Shown here one piece after another: positions 26,276 to 34,331 of a stretch of 64,000 bases of DNA (the first letter of the stretch is position 1; each line of letters starts with the position of its first letter). Location: positions 4,369,786 through 4,433,785 of the forward strand of contig NZ_CP036339.1 in NCBI RefSeq assembly GCF_007746075.1, in the 5' to 3' direction. Position numbers and translations under genes: made by a program. The notes under the pieces were generated by a model that was not told where the DNA came from, did no database searches, and saw nothing but the letters and a program-made list of their open reading frames with translations. Source of the DNA: Lacipirellula limnantheis (GTDB taxonomy: Bacteria; Planctomycetota; Planctomycetia; Pirellulales; Lacipirellulaceae).

Positions 26276-26534
26276 GCCCAACAAGTCGCGGCCGTTGACC
26301 TGCCGGCCCAACCGCCGCTTTGGCGTTTAGCTTCTCCCCGCGGGTGGCCCCGGATCTTGATCCGGGGCGGCGTAGCCGCAAGAAGCCTCGAAGGGAGACG
26401 CACCCAAAGTCCAAGCTTCTTGGCTTCGCCCTCGGTTCCGAGAACCGAGGCCACCCCTGTCTTCCAAGATCACGCCGCAAGCAACGAATTACCGACTTGA
26501 TCGCTATGCCATTTCGCCAATCAGGCAACTAATC
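26276..26534 (+). other. Degenerate attC-like site interrupted by a fold-back element
   Basis: GCCCAAC (26276-26282) fits the attC R'' core. The following AAGTCGCGGCCGTTGACC and the TTTGGCGTTTAGCTT phrase near 26320-26335 match the left half and central part of the attC at 25802. The right half is poor: GGCAACTAATCGTGACC (about 26522-26538) recalls GGCAACTGATC in the other site, but no GTTRRRY core is present. A 115-base fold-back element (26342-26456) occupies the centre. Confidence 0.5.
26342..26456. repeat. Compact fold-back element with two inner hairpins
   Basis: Outer arms GGGTGGCC (26342-26349) and GGCCACCC (26449-26456) enclose two strong hairpins. One is GCCCCGGATC-TT-GATCCGGGGC (26347-26368), the other CCTCGGTTC-CGA-GAACCGAGG (26430-26450). 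A third, weaker pairing is possible between CAAGAAGC and GCTTCTTG in between. The cloverleaf-like plan suggests a mobile repeat (REP/MITE type) or a structured RNA. Confidence 0.75.
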
Positions 26535-27023
26535 GTGACCAAACTCGCCCCGCTCGCCATCGCCGTCTTCGGCTACGTCGCCTTCCTAGTCGGCATGGTC
26601 GCGACCTACGCCCGCCTCCCGGAGCGCGTCGCCTCGCACTTCGGCGCCAACGGCGTCGCCAACGGCTGGATGTCGCGCGACGGCTATGTCTGGTTCATGG
26701 TCGGCGCGGTCACCTTCACTTCGCTGCTGCTTGTCGGATTGTGCGGCAGCGTCCGCTTTCTTCCCGCCTCCCTGGTCAACATTCCGCGGCGCGACTACTG
26801 GCTCGCCCCCGAGCGCCGCGACGAAACGGGCCGCGTCCTCGCCCGCTTCGGCCTGCTCATGGCCGGACTCGAGTCCCTCTTCTTTCTCGCCATCCACCTG
26901 TTGGTCGTCGTCGCGAACGAGTCGAACCCCGTCCGTCTGTCGAACGACGTCTGGTGGCTGCTGGTCGCGTTCCTGGCGGCGACCGGCGGGCTGACGTTCA
27001 AACTCTACCGGCGATTCTCCTAA
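26535..27023 (+). CDS. DUF1648 / SdpI-type membrane protein, possible cassette gene 3
   Basis: A 162-residue protein starting at GTG 26535. Hydrophobic segments lie at about 5-25, 48-70, 100-125 and 135-155, suggesting four membrane helices. Between the first two is the DUF1648 signature 'LPERVASHFGANGVANGW' (P..H....G....W). Members include SdpI, the immunity protein against the SdpC toxin of Bacillus, but many DUF1648 proteins have unknown roles. It directly follows a degenerate attC-like site, so it may be a former cassette gene. No partner toxin gene is seen nearby. Confidence 0.8.
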   Translation: MTKLAPLAIAVFGYVAFLVGMVATYARLPERVASHFGANGVANGWMSRDGYVWFMVGAVTFTSLLLVGLCGSVRFLPASLVNIPRRDYWLAPERRDETGRVLARFGLLMAGLESLFFLAIHLLVVVANESNPVRLSNDVWWLLVAFLAATGGLTFKLYRRFS

Positions 27024-27938
27024 GAACCGACCTGTCTGAACCGGGGGCTAATGTCGTCAAGCAGCGTTGCGGCGGCGGCTGGCGGCGACGGCCGTCGACG
27101 CGCTGGTCGCTTCGCTTGCTGTCGCGGGGCTTTCTGTCGTGTCGCTTTCTGTCGCCCTAAGGGCTTTTGGCGACAGCATTCGTAAGTGACGGCTTGTAGA
27201 GGACTTAGATCGGTTACAGGAGGCGACAGTGACGGCGGCGCTGTCGTCGCTTCGCTTGCTGTCGTGTCGCATGGTGTCGCGTTAGCGGTTTTAGGCGACA
27301 GTTCGGCGCTCGCGCTGGACCGTGCGGATCGAGATGTCGATCCACTCGGTGGCCGCTTCGAGAGAGTGGCTCTCGCGGATCAGCTGGCAGAAATCCACTT
27401 TCTTGGCCGGGGCCATGATCCGGCGACGTTCGTGGATCAATGGACTGTTCATTACTTGGTTCCCCCCGGTTCTTGATGCAGCGAGGCTGAAGTCTCTCGC
27501 TGAGGCGCAGAGGAACGGAGCGACTGCGCGCATGGGCTGCAATTCTTGCGGGCCATTCTCTGCGCCTCCGCGACTCTGCGTGAGATCTGACGGCTCGCCG
27601 CGGAGACGTGGACGGAAGTTCACGTTAGGGAAGTGCGCGGCCAATTTCAACAGAAAAGCGGGCGGAGATATTTGGGGGTCTATAGAGATAATTCGGCGCG
27701 GCCACGTTTTCGCGTCCGGGCGGCAATTGGCGAGCGAGGCGCCCTCATCCTCAGCCGCTCTCCCTCGCGGAAACGTGGGGAACGATTTTGGCCAGGACGC
27801 ATGGCTATGGCGAACTATAACAGCATTGGCGCTCTATTCGGTGCGGCGATATCCTAGCGCATTCCCGGTCGAGTACCCAAATGCAAACGGGCTTTTCTGG
27901 ACGCTGCCCCTAGACTCAGTTTTTCCGCTGATGAGGCC
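27024..27938. repeat. Repeat-rich intergenic region with CTGTCGCC/GGCGACAG hairpins
   Basis: Two related segments of about 70-80 bases (27097-27176 and 27233-27301) share GTCGCTTCGCTTGCTGTCG and end with hairpins: CTGTCGCC (27149-27156) with GGCGACAG (27169-27176), and TGTCGC (27275-27280) with GCGACA (27295-27300). Around 27490-27590 is another imperfect inverted repeat of the CTCTGCGCCTC type. One small minus-strand frame (27291-27452) may be a gene. The remaining sequence shows nothing I can name. Confidence 0.65.
27291..27452 (-). CDS. Possible small hypothetical protein
   Basis: A 53-residue frame from ATG 27452, with GGGGGGA about 9 bases upstream as a possible ribosome site. It begins 'MNSPLIHERRRIM' and ends 'EWIDISIRTVQRERRTVA'; the C-terminal half ('FCQLIRESHSLEAATEWI') could form a small helix-turn-helix. 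The composition looks more protein-like than the surrounding shadow frames. The gene ends in the hairpin repeat region, so it may be a truncated remnant of a DNA-binding protein. Support is weak. Confidence 0.3.
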   Translation of the reverse strand: MNSPLIHERRRIMAPAKKVDFCQLIRESHSLEAATEWIDISIRTVQRERRTVA

Positions 27939-28880
27939 ATGAGCAAAGAAGAATCGGAAGAATTGCCGTCAGGAAAGAAGACAATTCGCACATTTGACGA
28001 TGACGGCAACCTATCGAGCGAGATGCATTCCTACGGCATGCTCGATATCGCCATGAAGATAGAGTTTTCAGCAGGCCGGAAGACCGAGGAAACTTACTTC
28101 GTCAAGAAAAGGCTCACGGGAAGGAAGCGATATGAAAAAGCGCGAATTGCTTACCCTGACATGCCTGCGGCAGATGATGCCTTGATCGACTCTGGTGCGG
28201 AACTAATCAAGCTCGTTGGCAAAGAGAAAAAGCAAAAAGCGGCTGCCAACAAGCGGCGTAAGGAGAACCCGCCCTCCGAGGCCCAAATTCAAGAAGCGCA
28301 GCGTCAAATTCCGTTCTTTCAAGCCGTCGGGAGCTGAGATCTCGCATCTGTGCGGCACTTTCTCGATGCAGGAGAAGACCCAAACGCGGGCGCCATAGGC
28401 TTTGGCACGACGCCCCTTTACAACGCATGCCAGTTCGGATTCGCATTGCCGGAGAACTCGCTTGCCGTAGTCCAACTACTGTTGGCGAGCGGTGCGGATC
28501 CAAATCAGCGGATCGACTACGACTCGCCAATCAGCGGACGTTTGGATCGAGGGCTGACGGCGCTGATGTTTGCGGCGACGGCTCATGTCGCGCAGACGCT
28601 GTTAGATGCAGGGGCAACCGTTGATGCCACAGACGAACACGGCGTTACGCCTCTCATGCGCGCGGCCGCAAGAGGAGGCGCAGAAGTTGTAAAGTTGTTG
28701 ATTCAGCGAGGCGCAAATCCGAAGGCAAAAAGCAAGACTGGAACGACGGCCGCTGACTTCGCTCGTTCCAAATTGGAAATGTTTGCGGGGCACGTCGTAG
28801 GGCCAGGAGGCGTTGTTGATCAAAAAGTTAAGGACCGAGTTGATGCCTACCAAGCGGTTCTAGATTTGCTGGAAAGTTAG
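27939..28880 (+). pseudogene. Ankyrin-repeat protein interrupted by an in-frame TGA
   Basis: Two frames (27939-28337 and 28350-28880) are in the same phase and separated only by TGA at 28335-28337. Read through, the junction is 'FFQAVGS-stop-DLASVRHFLDAGEDPN'. The ankyrin consensus has Gly at the stop position (A...GDL..V..LL..GADPN), so GGA to TGA is the simplest explanation. The N-terminal 132 residues are charged and unrecognised ('FDDDGNLSSEMHSYGMLD'). The C-terminal part holds about four ankyrin units ('TPLYNACQFGF', 'TALMFAATAHVAQTLLDAGA', 'TPLMRAAARGGAEVVKLLI'). A new GTG start at 28350 could still give a 176-residue ankyrin protein. Sequencing error is the alternative. Confidence 0.72.
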
Positions 28881-28931
28881 CTAGGGGCTTGTTCCCATAG
28901 TCGCTCTGGCGTTTCGCTTTTTCACAATTGC

Positions 28932-29534
28932 GTGCGGACGACCAATCGCATCAAAGGGAGAGCGAACAACCGAACTTTTACACAGTGCATTCTCGAATAC
29001 GAATCGCTCATGGGAAAACGGCGCAACCAAAAAGCGTACAATTTAGTGTGCCGCGGAAATCGACGTGCCCTCCGCCACTTGCTCCGCAAACACAGTGACT
29101 TGCGAACGTCCAACGATGCGAATTTGGTCTTTGCCGCGATCTGGCACAACCGCGGGATGTTGCGTTGGTTGCTCGAGCACGGCGTTTCGCCCGACTGCCG
29201 CCTGGGCGAACTTGGCAATACGCCGTTGATGCAAGCTGCAGCCGACGGCGATCTCTGGGCGATGAAGATGCTGTTGAAATACGGCGCCGACGCCAATGCG
29301 ATCAATTCCTACTCCGAGAATCCGCTCGGATTTGCCGTCACTTGGGAACAAGCAGAGGCGGTCCGGCTGCTGCTGGCGGCCGGGGCCGACGTGAACAACA
29401 CCGAAGATTCCGGGCCCGGTCGAACGCAACTAGATTGTGCCGAGCTCTCCCAATGGTCGGAAGGAATCGAAGCGCTACGCAATGCCGGCGGGAAGGGGTT
29501 TGTCGAGTTGCCTAGCGACGCTCCTACCGCATAA
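28932..29534 (+). CDS. Ankyrin-repeat protein
   Basis: Up to 200 residues from GTG 28932; ATG 29010 ('MGKRRNQKAYNLV') would give 174 and is at least as likely, as neither start has a clear ribosome site. Ankyrin units are visible from about residue 40: 'GNRRALRHLLRKHSD', 'HNRGMLRWLLEHGVSPD', 'NTPLMQAAADGDLWAMKMLL', 'NPLGFAVTWEQAEAVRLLL'. The repeats should mediate protein binding in the cytoplasm; there is no signal peptide. It follows another ankyrin gene on the same strand, in a region of single small genes and repeats typical of accessory DNA. Partner unknown. Confidence 0.78.
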   Translation: MRTTNRIKGRANNRTFTQCILEYESLMGKRRNQKAYNLVCRGNRRALRHLLRKHSDLRTSNDANLVFAAIWHNRGMLRWLLEHGVSPDCRLGELGNTPLMQAAADGDLWAMKMLLKYGADANAINSYSENPLGFAVTWEQAEAVRLLLAAGADVNNTEDSGPGRTQLDCAELSQWSEGIEALRNAGGKGFVELPSDAPTA

Positions 29535-29583
29535 CGAGCCGCGCCATGGATCTTATCGATAGCGCGAGCGACTTTACGCCGAA

Positions 29584-29660
29584 GGCGTTGCACATCGTAG
29601 CCCAGGCGTTGCACATCGTAGCCCCGGGGTTGTTCGCGATTAGCGAACTACCCTGGGTCG
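29584..29660. repeat. Tandem 20-mer plus hairpin
   Basis: GGCGTTGCACATCGTAGCCC occurs at 29584-29603 and again at 29605-29624. It is followed by an imperfect hairpin, CCCCGGGGTTGTTCGC, GATTA, GCGAACTACCCTGGG. The whole looks like a dispersed intergenic element downstream of the ankyrin gene. Confidence 0.7.
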
Positions 29661-29805
29661 CGACGCCGCACGGGAGAAAGGCGGCAGGAACCTTTTACTA
29701 CGTCATTCGGAAAGGGCGAACGTAGGAACTCCAGCGTCAGTCGATAGCGTGACTTCATGTCTCGCATTCGATCGGCCGGTGCTATGCATGAGAGGGCGAA
29801 GCAAT

Positions 29806-30042
29806 TCAAGAGTCCGCGTGCCGCGTGCCGGGCAACTTGCCAAGCGGGCCCGCATAGGCCGTTAGTGTTGCTCCAACGAGCGGCGCTGCGAGCTTGAGCA
29901 AAGACATCGTGATCGCAAACGCCGGCGCTGGCTTCTCGTCCGTCCAGACGTAGCGAGCATAGGTAATGAACGTGAGCCCGAAGCCGATCCCGAAGAACAC
30001 AGCGAAGCTCCAACATAAAATGACAAATGTTCTTCGCGACAT
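29806..30042 (-). CDS. Small two-helix membrane protein, hypothetical
   Basis: A 78-residue frame from the minus-strand ATG at 30042. Residues about 7-28 ('VILCWSFAVFFGIGFGLTFI') and about 42-64 ('AITMSLLKLAAPLVGATLTA') form two hydrophobic helices separated by a charged turn ('WTDEKPAP'). The pattern is typical of a real small membrane protein rather than a shadow frame. It stands alone on the minus strand between two plus-strand genes. No family was recognised. Confidence 0.6.
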   Translation of the reverse strand: MSRRTFVILCWSFAVFFGIGFGLTFITYARYVWTDEKPAPAFAITMSLLKLAAPLVGATLTAYAGPLGKLPGTRHADS

Positions 30043-30313
30043 GCTACCCGCCTTCGTGAGTAAGCAGCGCTCTCACCGCAGAGTAAACGCCGTGAACGCC
30101 AGCGTACTCAGTGCCGAGTACTAGACGAAGTCACAAGAGCGCGCCATCGACATCCCCGCATCATACTTCAAAATACCCGGAAAACCGAGTTGACGGCGCA
30201 GACCGTCCCAAACTCCCGGCTCCGTCGTCAGCAAAAACTGATATAGTGGACGTTGTCCGGTTTCTTCCCCAGTCGCACAATCAACTCACTAGCCCTGTCT
30301 CAACAACAACTCG

Positions 30314-30946
30314 ATGGCAGACCAAATGAACAAGCCAATCCTTGCCAGTTCCGCCGCGCTGCTTGTTGCGTTCTACATTCCCAACCTACGCGCCTTCGCC
30401 GAAGAGGGCGGGAAACTTTCAGCTTGGTCCGTCAAACCGGCCGCGATCGCGCGACTGGCTGAGGAATTCGACGGAGGTTGGTATTCCATACGCCCGCCAA
30501 AGGGGTATGTGCAAGCTGAGCTCAGCGACGTCACCGCGTACGATCGCGCGGGCATCAAGGTCGCTGCATGGACTAGAGAAACGGGAGGCTCGGTCAACCC
30601 AACGATCACCATCCTCTCATTCCCTAAACCAGCAGGCCCAGGGGAGAGCGACCGCGCGATATTCGAGGGATTTATCCAGTCGTTGACAACAAAATGGCCA
30701 GATGCAAAAAGCTCCGAAATCTCGGAAGGACTCTGGAACGGAGATCCGGCGCTGCGGTTTCAATTTTCCGCCACCGGTGAAAACGGCGAGGCGATCCAAG
30801 GCGTCGCCGTTTGCTGCGTGGGCGATTCGGGAACCTTCGTGGTGTCCGCCCTATGCGTTGGCGACGCTGGGCCTGGCATCGAGGAACTCGCCATCCTTAA
30901 GAACTCGGCGGTTTCGTGTCAGCAAAAGTCTTCGCCGGCGCCGTAG
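30314..30946 (+). CDS. Exported hypothetical protein
   Basis: A 210-residue protein from ATG 30314, or M5 at 30326. The N-terminus ('MNKPILASSAALLVAFYIPN') is a probable signal peptide with cleavage near 'LRAFAEE'. The mature part has alternating beta segments ('WYSIRPPKGYVQAEL', 'PTITILSFPKP', 'PALRFQFSATGENGEAIQG') similar in style to small planctomycete proteins that resemble phage-tail or PsbP/Mog1-like folds, but no family was assigned. Three Cys residues near the end could form a disulfide outside the cytoplasm. It stands alone between repeats. Confidence 0.6.
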   Translation: MADQMNKPILASSAALLVAFYIPNLRAFAEEGGKLSAWSVKPAAIARLAEEFDGGWYSIRPPKGYVQAELSDVTAYDRAGIKVAAWTRETGGSVNPTITILSFPKPAGPGESDRAIFEGFIQSLTTKWPDAKSSEISEGLWNGDPALRFQFSATGENGEAIQGVAVCCVGDSGTFVVSALCVGDAGPGIEELAILKNSAVSCQQKSSPAP

Positions 30947-30991
30947 GGGACCCGCTGCACGTGGTATGCTTCTTTGCCGGCAGAGATTGCA

Positions 30992-31044
30992 GCGGAGAAT
31001 CAAAGGGGGCAGGACTCATTGTTTTTCGCTCCAATAATGAGTCC
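30992..31044. repeat. Direct repeat (copy 1) and hairpin at the 3' end of the PEP-CTERM gene
   Basis: GAGAATCAAAGGGGGC-A-GGACT and the following T-rich stretch (30994-31028) recur at 32436-32471 in the same orientation, at either end of the PEP-CTERM gene. In this copy GGACTCATT (31012-31020) and AATGAGTCC (31036-31044) form a perfect 9-bp hairpin. It overlaps the last codons of the gene. Confidence 0.7.
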
Positions 31045-32269
31045 CGACCACTTGCCTTTGATCGTTAGCCGCGAGCGGGGTAGCGGAGCGCGCGCTCTGG
31101 CGAATGGCGCGTGGTCCCATCGCCGCGATGGCTGCTGCAGCATAGACGCCTAGCAATAAGGTCGTCGGTTCCGGTACGACCCTGGCGACGGTAAGCGTTT
31201 GCAAACTGTTCGCGTTTGTGTACCAAAACGCAATGTCTCCCTGATCGTTCAGCCCATGCCCGAAAATCACGCCGAATACCTGCTCGCCGAAGAGCGTATC
31301 AAACCGCTTTACGACTTTGTCGTTGACGGGGTCAGGACCCGTGTAAATGCCGTTCTCAATTTCGCTATCAAGCGTTGCCTCGAACGCGACCCTGCCGGCC
31401 CCGTTGATGGAGTGACCGAAGAAAGAGGAGAAAGGACCGGAATTGTCGGCCACAGTGATCACCGGACCGCCGCTGCTTGTGTATAGTCCCATGCCGCCGC
31501 CATCGGGAGAACCAAGGAAGATGGCCGTGCCATCGTTGTTGAGTACCGGCACTCCCACGTTTTCGAGCGGACCGGTGGCGTCTGCCAAGATCGTCGGTGG
31601 TCCGCCGCTGCTTGCGAGGATCGCGTTGCCGCCCAACGCCGGAAACCGAGAAGCGTGGAAGCCGACCGTGCCGGCGTCATTAATAGAAGGATTGCCGAAA
31701 CCGTAGAAATCGCCGCCATTCGCGATGATCGTGTTCGTGGGCCCGCCGTTGCCCGTGAAGATGCCGCTGCCGCCCGTGTTGTGGATGACGGCCCAGAAAG
31801 CGACCGTGCCCGAGTCGTTAATTGAAGGCCTGCCGCCGAATGCGACGGTATCGAAGCTGCGGAACACCGGACCGCTGCTGCTGGCCGTGGCGATCGTGTT
31901 CAAGGAGCCGCCCGCAGCCGCATAGATGCCTTCGCTGCCGTCGTCGAGCGCCGCCCAGAATGCGACCGCGCCTGCGGAATTGATCGAGACGTCGCCGAAG
32001 TCGCTGAACAACCCGCTCGTCTCGGCCAGCGTGGTAATGACGCCGCCACTGGCAAGAAAAACGCCTTCACCGCCGCCGTCGAGGTCTGCGCGAAAGGCGA
32101 CGGCGCCCGCGTTGTTAAGCGCCGCCTCGCCGAAATTGCTAAACGGCCCACTCGTGTCAGCGATCTTCAAGAAGTTGTAGGGCTGCGCGGAGGCAGCGGC
32201 CGGGGCGAATGCGATGTAGAACGCGCATGCAGCGACGGTTGCAAAAGACCGATGTGAACGAAAACGCAT
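31016..32269 (-). CDS. PEP-CTERM surface protein with repeated beta-type units (DUF7453-like)
   Basis: The start at ATG 32269 is chosen because ACGGAG lies 7 bases upstream and a signal peptide follows at once ('FATVAACAFYIAFAPAAASA'); the longer frame begins at 32350. This gives 417 residues. The body has about eight repeats of 'GAVAFWAALDDGSEGIY'-like units, each with 'SINDSGTVAFWA' or similar, suggesting a beta-propeller or solenoid. Near the end is the sorting signal 'VPEPTTLLLGVYAAAAIAAM' followed by Arg residues, recognised by an exosortase. Unusually, about 22 more residues follow the basic cluster and run into the repeat at 30992-31044, so the C-terminus may be extended by repeat insertion. 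No exosortase gene is in the window. Confidence 0.85.
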   Translation of the reverse strand: MRFRSHRSFATVAACAFYIAFAPAAASAQPYNFLKIADTSGPFSNFGEAALNNAGAVAFRADLDGGGEGVFLASGGVITTLAETSGLFSDFGDVSINSAGAVAFWAALDDGSEGIYAAAGGSLNTIATASSSGPVFRSFDTVAFGGRPSINDSGTVAFWAVIHNTGGSGIFTGNGGPTNTIIANGGDFYGFGNPSINDAGTVGFHASRFPALGGNAILASSGGPPTILADATGPLENVGVPVLNNDGTAIFLGSPDGGGMGLYTSSGGPVITVADNSGPFSSFFGHSINGAGRVAFEATLDSEIENGIYTGPDPVNDKVVKRFDTLFGEQVFGVIFGHGLNDQGDIAFWYTNANSLQTLTVARVVPEPTTLLLGVYAAAAIAAMGPRAIRQSARSATPLAANDQRQVVGTHYWSEKQ

Positions 32270-32676
32270 TAGCACGCTCCGTCGAGACGAGAAATCGAAG
32301 GCAACCTGAGAACGCCAGTCTACGCTACCTGCCATGGTGAATCGGGTCAACTATTTGGCAGACGAGGAGATCATGCCCCGCCCGCGTTTAGTGGACCAAA
32401 TCGTTAAGTTAGAGTGGGAGTTGGATGAATCAAAAGAGAATCAAAGGGGGCGGGACTGCTTGTTTTCCGCTTCGTCCCAAAAATTCACCTGCGGCCGGCC
32501 CCGAGGTTGCAAGGCCGAAGTTGGCGCCAATCAGCAGGCAGAGGTTTCTGATGCCTTTTCTTATCCAGAGACGTCCGCAATCGCGATGTTGGTTTACCGA
32601 GTTACTGCCGAAAGCATCATACAATCGCCTGCTGAAGAATCACTCAATAAATCTTAACCACTAGGAGCACCAAGCC
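32270..32676. repeat. Intergenic region with direct repeat (copy 2)
   Basis: GAGAATCAAAGGGGGC-G-GGACT and TTGTTTTCCGCTT (about 32436-32471) repeat the sequence at 30994-31028. The rest of the 400 bases shows no supported gene. AGGAGC before 32677 is the ribosome site of the next gene. Confidence 0.6.
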
Positions 32677-33288
32677 ATGATTAGCCGCTTGCTTATGACG
32701 CATGCTACTTTGGTCGAATCCCTGAACTGGATCGCCGGCGTCTCCTTGACGCTCTGCCTCGCTTGCTCAGGACACGCCGCCGAAGCGACAAAGGAGTCGC
32801 CAAGTAAAGTAGCCGAGTCAATCGCCGGAGATTGGACAGCCGTCCCCGAAGTGCAAGGTTTTTTTGATCGACTTTCCTCAGCGCCGACTTCGCTTGGAGG
32901 GGTTGTTGAGCATGTTCACATCGAGCTGATGGAGCCGGAAAAGATAATCGGAGGGTTCAAGGACTTGAAGCTCGGAGAGCAGCGGCTCAAAAAAAGTCTG
33001 GCGGATGCGAATCACATCGTCATCGGGGGCGGCCACTTGAGTGGTTCGGTCAAAGAGAGGCCTCTTGCGTATCTCGACGAGCACTTTTTACTGACCCAAT
33101 GCGACGGCGAGACTTTTATCAGCGCGCTCATCATTGACGCCGCCGAATTCATGCCGCAGCGCATTCACCGCATCCCGGGCAAGAAACGCAGCGACGACGT
33201 GCTGATCGTGGAATTCGGATCGGCAACGCACAACCAGATTTGCGTCCTTCGACGCGGGCAGGCGGTCGCTCCAGCGCCGCCGAAGTGA
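32677..33288 (+). CDS. Exported hypothetical protein
   Basis: A 203-residue protein starting at ATG 32677 with TAGGAGC 10 bases upstream. Residues about 17-36 ('WIAGVSLTLCLACSGHAAEA') look like a signal peptide with cleavage after 'GHAA', so it should leave the cytoplasm. The mature part is mixed alpha/beta ('VVEHVHIELMEPEKIIGGF', 'HIVIGGGHLSGSVKER', 'DVLIVEFGSATHNQICVLR'), without a known catalytic motif. No family was recognised. It is the last gene of the accessory block before the rpsO-pnp core genes. Confidence 0.6.
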   Translation: MISRLLMTHATLVESLNWIAGVSLTLCLACSGHAAEATKESPSKVAESIAGDWTAVPEVQGFFDRLSSAPTSLGGVVEHVHIELMEPEKIIGGFKDLKLGEQRLKKSLADANHIVIGGGHLSGSVKERPLAYLDEHFLLTQCDGETFISALIIDAAEFMPQRIHRIPGKKRSDDVLIVEFGSATHNQICVLRRGQAVAPAPPK

Positions 33289-33750
33289 TGCTGGGTTGGA
33301 TGATCGAGCTTGCTCGTCCGTTCCACGTCCGGGGCTGATCTTCTTGTCTTGGCCGCTACGGCAGGCTTTTTTGACGGGAGCACCGCGGGGATGAACCCCG
33401 CGGCTCGCGGTGAGGGGCTTGTGTGGGGTTGTCGCAAATCGTCTGAGTGGGCGCCGTGGGCGACGCATTTCCGCAGATTTTTGCCGAACGGGCGGCTGTA
33501 GTCGCCTTGGTCAGGTGCAGTTGCGTTGGGCGCATGCATCTGTACATTAGTGGGGATCGTTACCAGTTTTTATCACAGTGTCTTGTTGTAGGAAGAGTTG
33601 TAGCAGTCTCGCCCAGCACGAGTTTTGCCGTTTGCATCGCCGGAAGCGACTGCGAGCGGGGTCGCCGCCTTTGGAGGGTCTCCGAGGAGCTCGGTGCGAC
33701 GAACTCGGCCCAGGCCGGCGCTAGAGCGACAGAACACGCGGAAAGAAAAG
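33289..33750. other. Intergenic region upstream of rpsO with one dispersed hairpin
   Basis: CCGCGGGG (33383-33390), loop ATGAA and CCCCGCGG (33396-33403) form an 8-bp hairpin of a kind that looks like a dispersed repeat. No gene is supported in the 460 bases. The rpsO promoter should lie in the second half, but no clear hexamers stood out. Confidence 0.55.
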
Positions 33751-34020
33751 ATGTCAGTCACGAAAGAACGTAAGAGCGAGTTGATTCAGGAATTTGGACG
33801 TGCGGGAGCCGACACGGGTTCGCCGGAAGTGCAGGTCTCGATCCTGACGACCCGCATTGCGGAAATGACCAAGCATCTGCAGCTTCACAAGAAGGATTAC
33901 GCCAGCCGCCGGGGCTTGCTCGGCATGGTGAGCCGACGCCGTCGGTTGCTCGATTACGTGAAGCGGACCAATCCGCAAAAGTATCTCGATCTGTTGCAGC
34001 GTCTGGATATCCGCAAGTAA
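33751..34020 (+). CDS. rpsO: 30S ribosomal protein S15
   Basis: An 89-residue protein that binds 16S rRNA in the central domain of the small subunit. The start at 33751 gives the standard S15 beginning 'MSVTKERKSELIQEFGR', with GGAAAGAAAAG upstream; a longer frame from 33625 is not used. The conserved 'DTGSPEVQVSILTTRI' and 'HKKDYASRRGLLGMVSRRR' segments are present, and the length matches the family (88-89). It is followed by pnp, the order seen in most bacteria. Confidence 0.97.
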   Translation: MSVTKERKSELIQEFGRAGADTGSPEVQVSILTTRIAEMTKHLQLHKKDYASRRGLLGMVSRRRRLLDYVKRTNPQKYLDLLQRLDIRK

Positions 34021-34331
34021 CGCGGTTGCCGAAGCGAGTGAGCGTCGCCCTCCGGCAAGCTCGCCGGGCTTGGCTTCGCGAACTTCTCTGTGACTGCGCC
34101 CGTTGCGGGGGCCAACGAGTCGAACATCGGCGGCACGCGCCGGGCCGCGTCTAGCGGCGGCGGTAGGCTCGCACGTCTGGCGACTGGTCTGCCGAGCGAT
34201 GCACACGGGCGTCGGGGTGATGCCCACGGGCGTCTGGGCCGCCGCTGGAAGCGGGTCTTTGCGGTCGGCCGTCGCTCGCCCATGCGAGAGTGCTGGCAAC
34301 TCAGCCACGAAAAAAGTTAGGAAGCAAGAAA
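34021..34331. other. rpsO-pnp intergenic region
   Basis: About 310 GC-rich bases with no gene seen. CACGGGCGTC is repeated near 34206 and 34223. In many bacteria this spacer folds into a hairpin cut by RNase III for control of pnp; a defined structure was not assigned here. Confidence 0.4.

Noticed and set aside
28335..28337. Selenocysteine (UGA recoding) as an explanation for the stop in the ankyrin gene
   Set aside because: The ankyrin consensus expects Gly there, not Cys, and no selenocysteine-insertion hairpin or gene context was seen.
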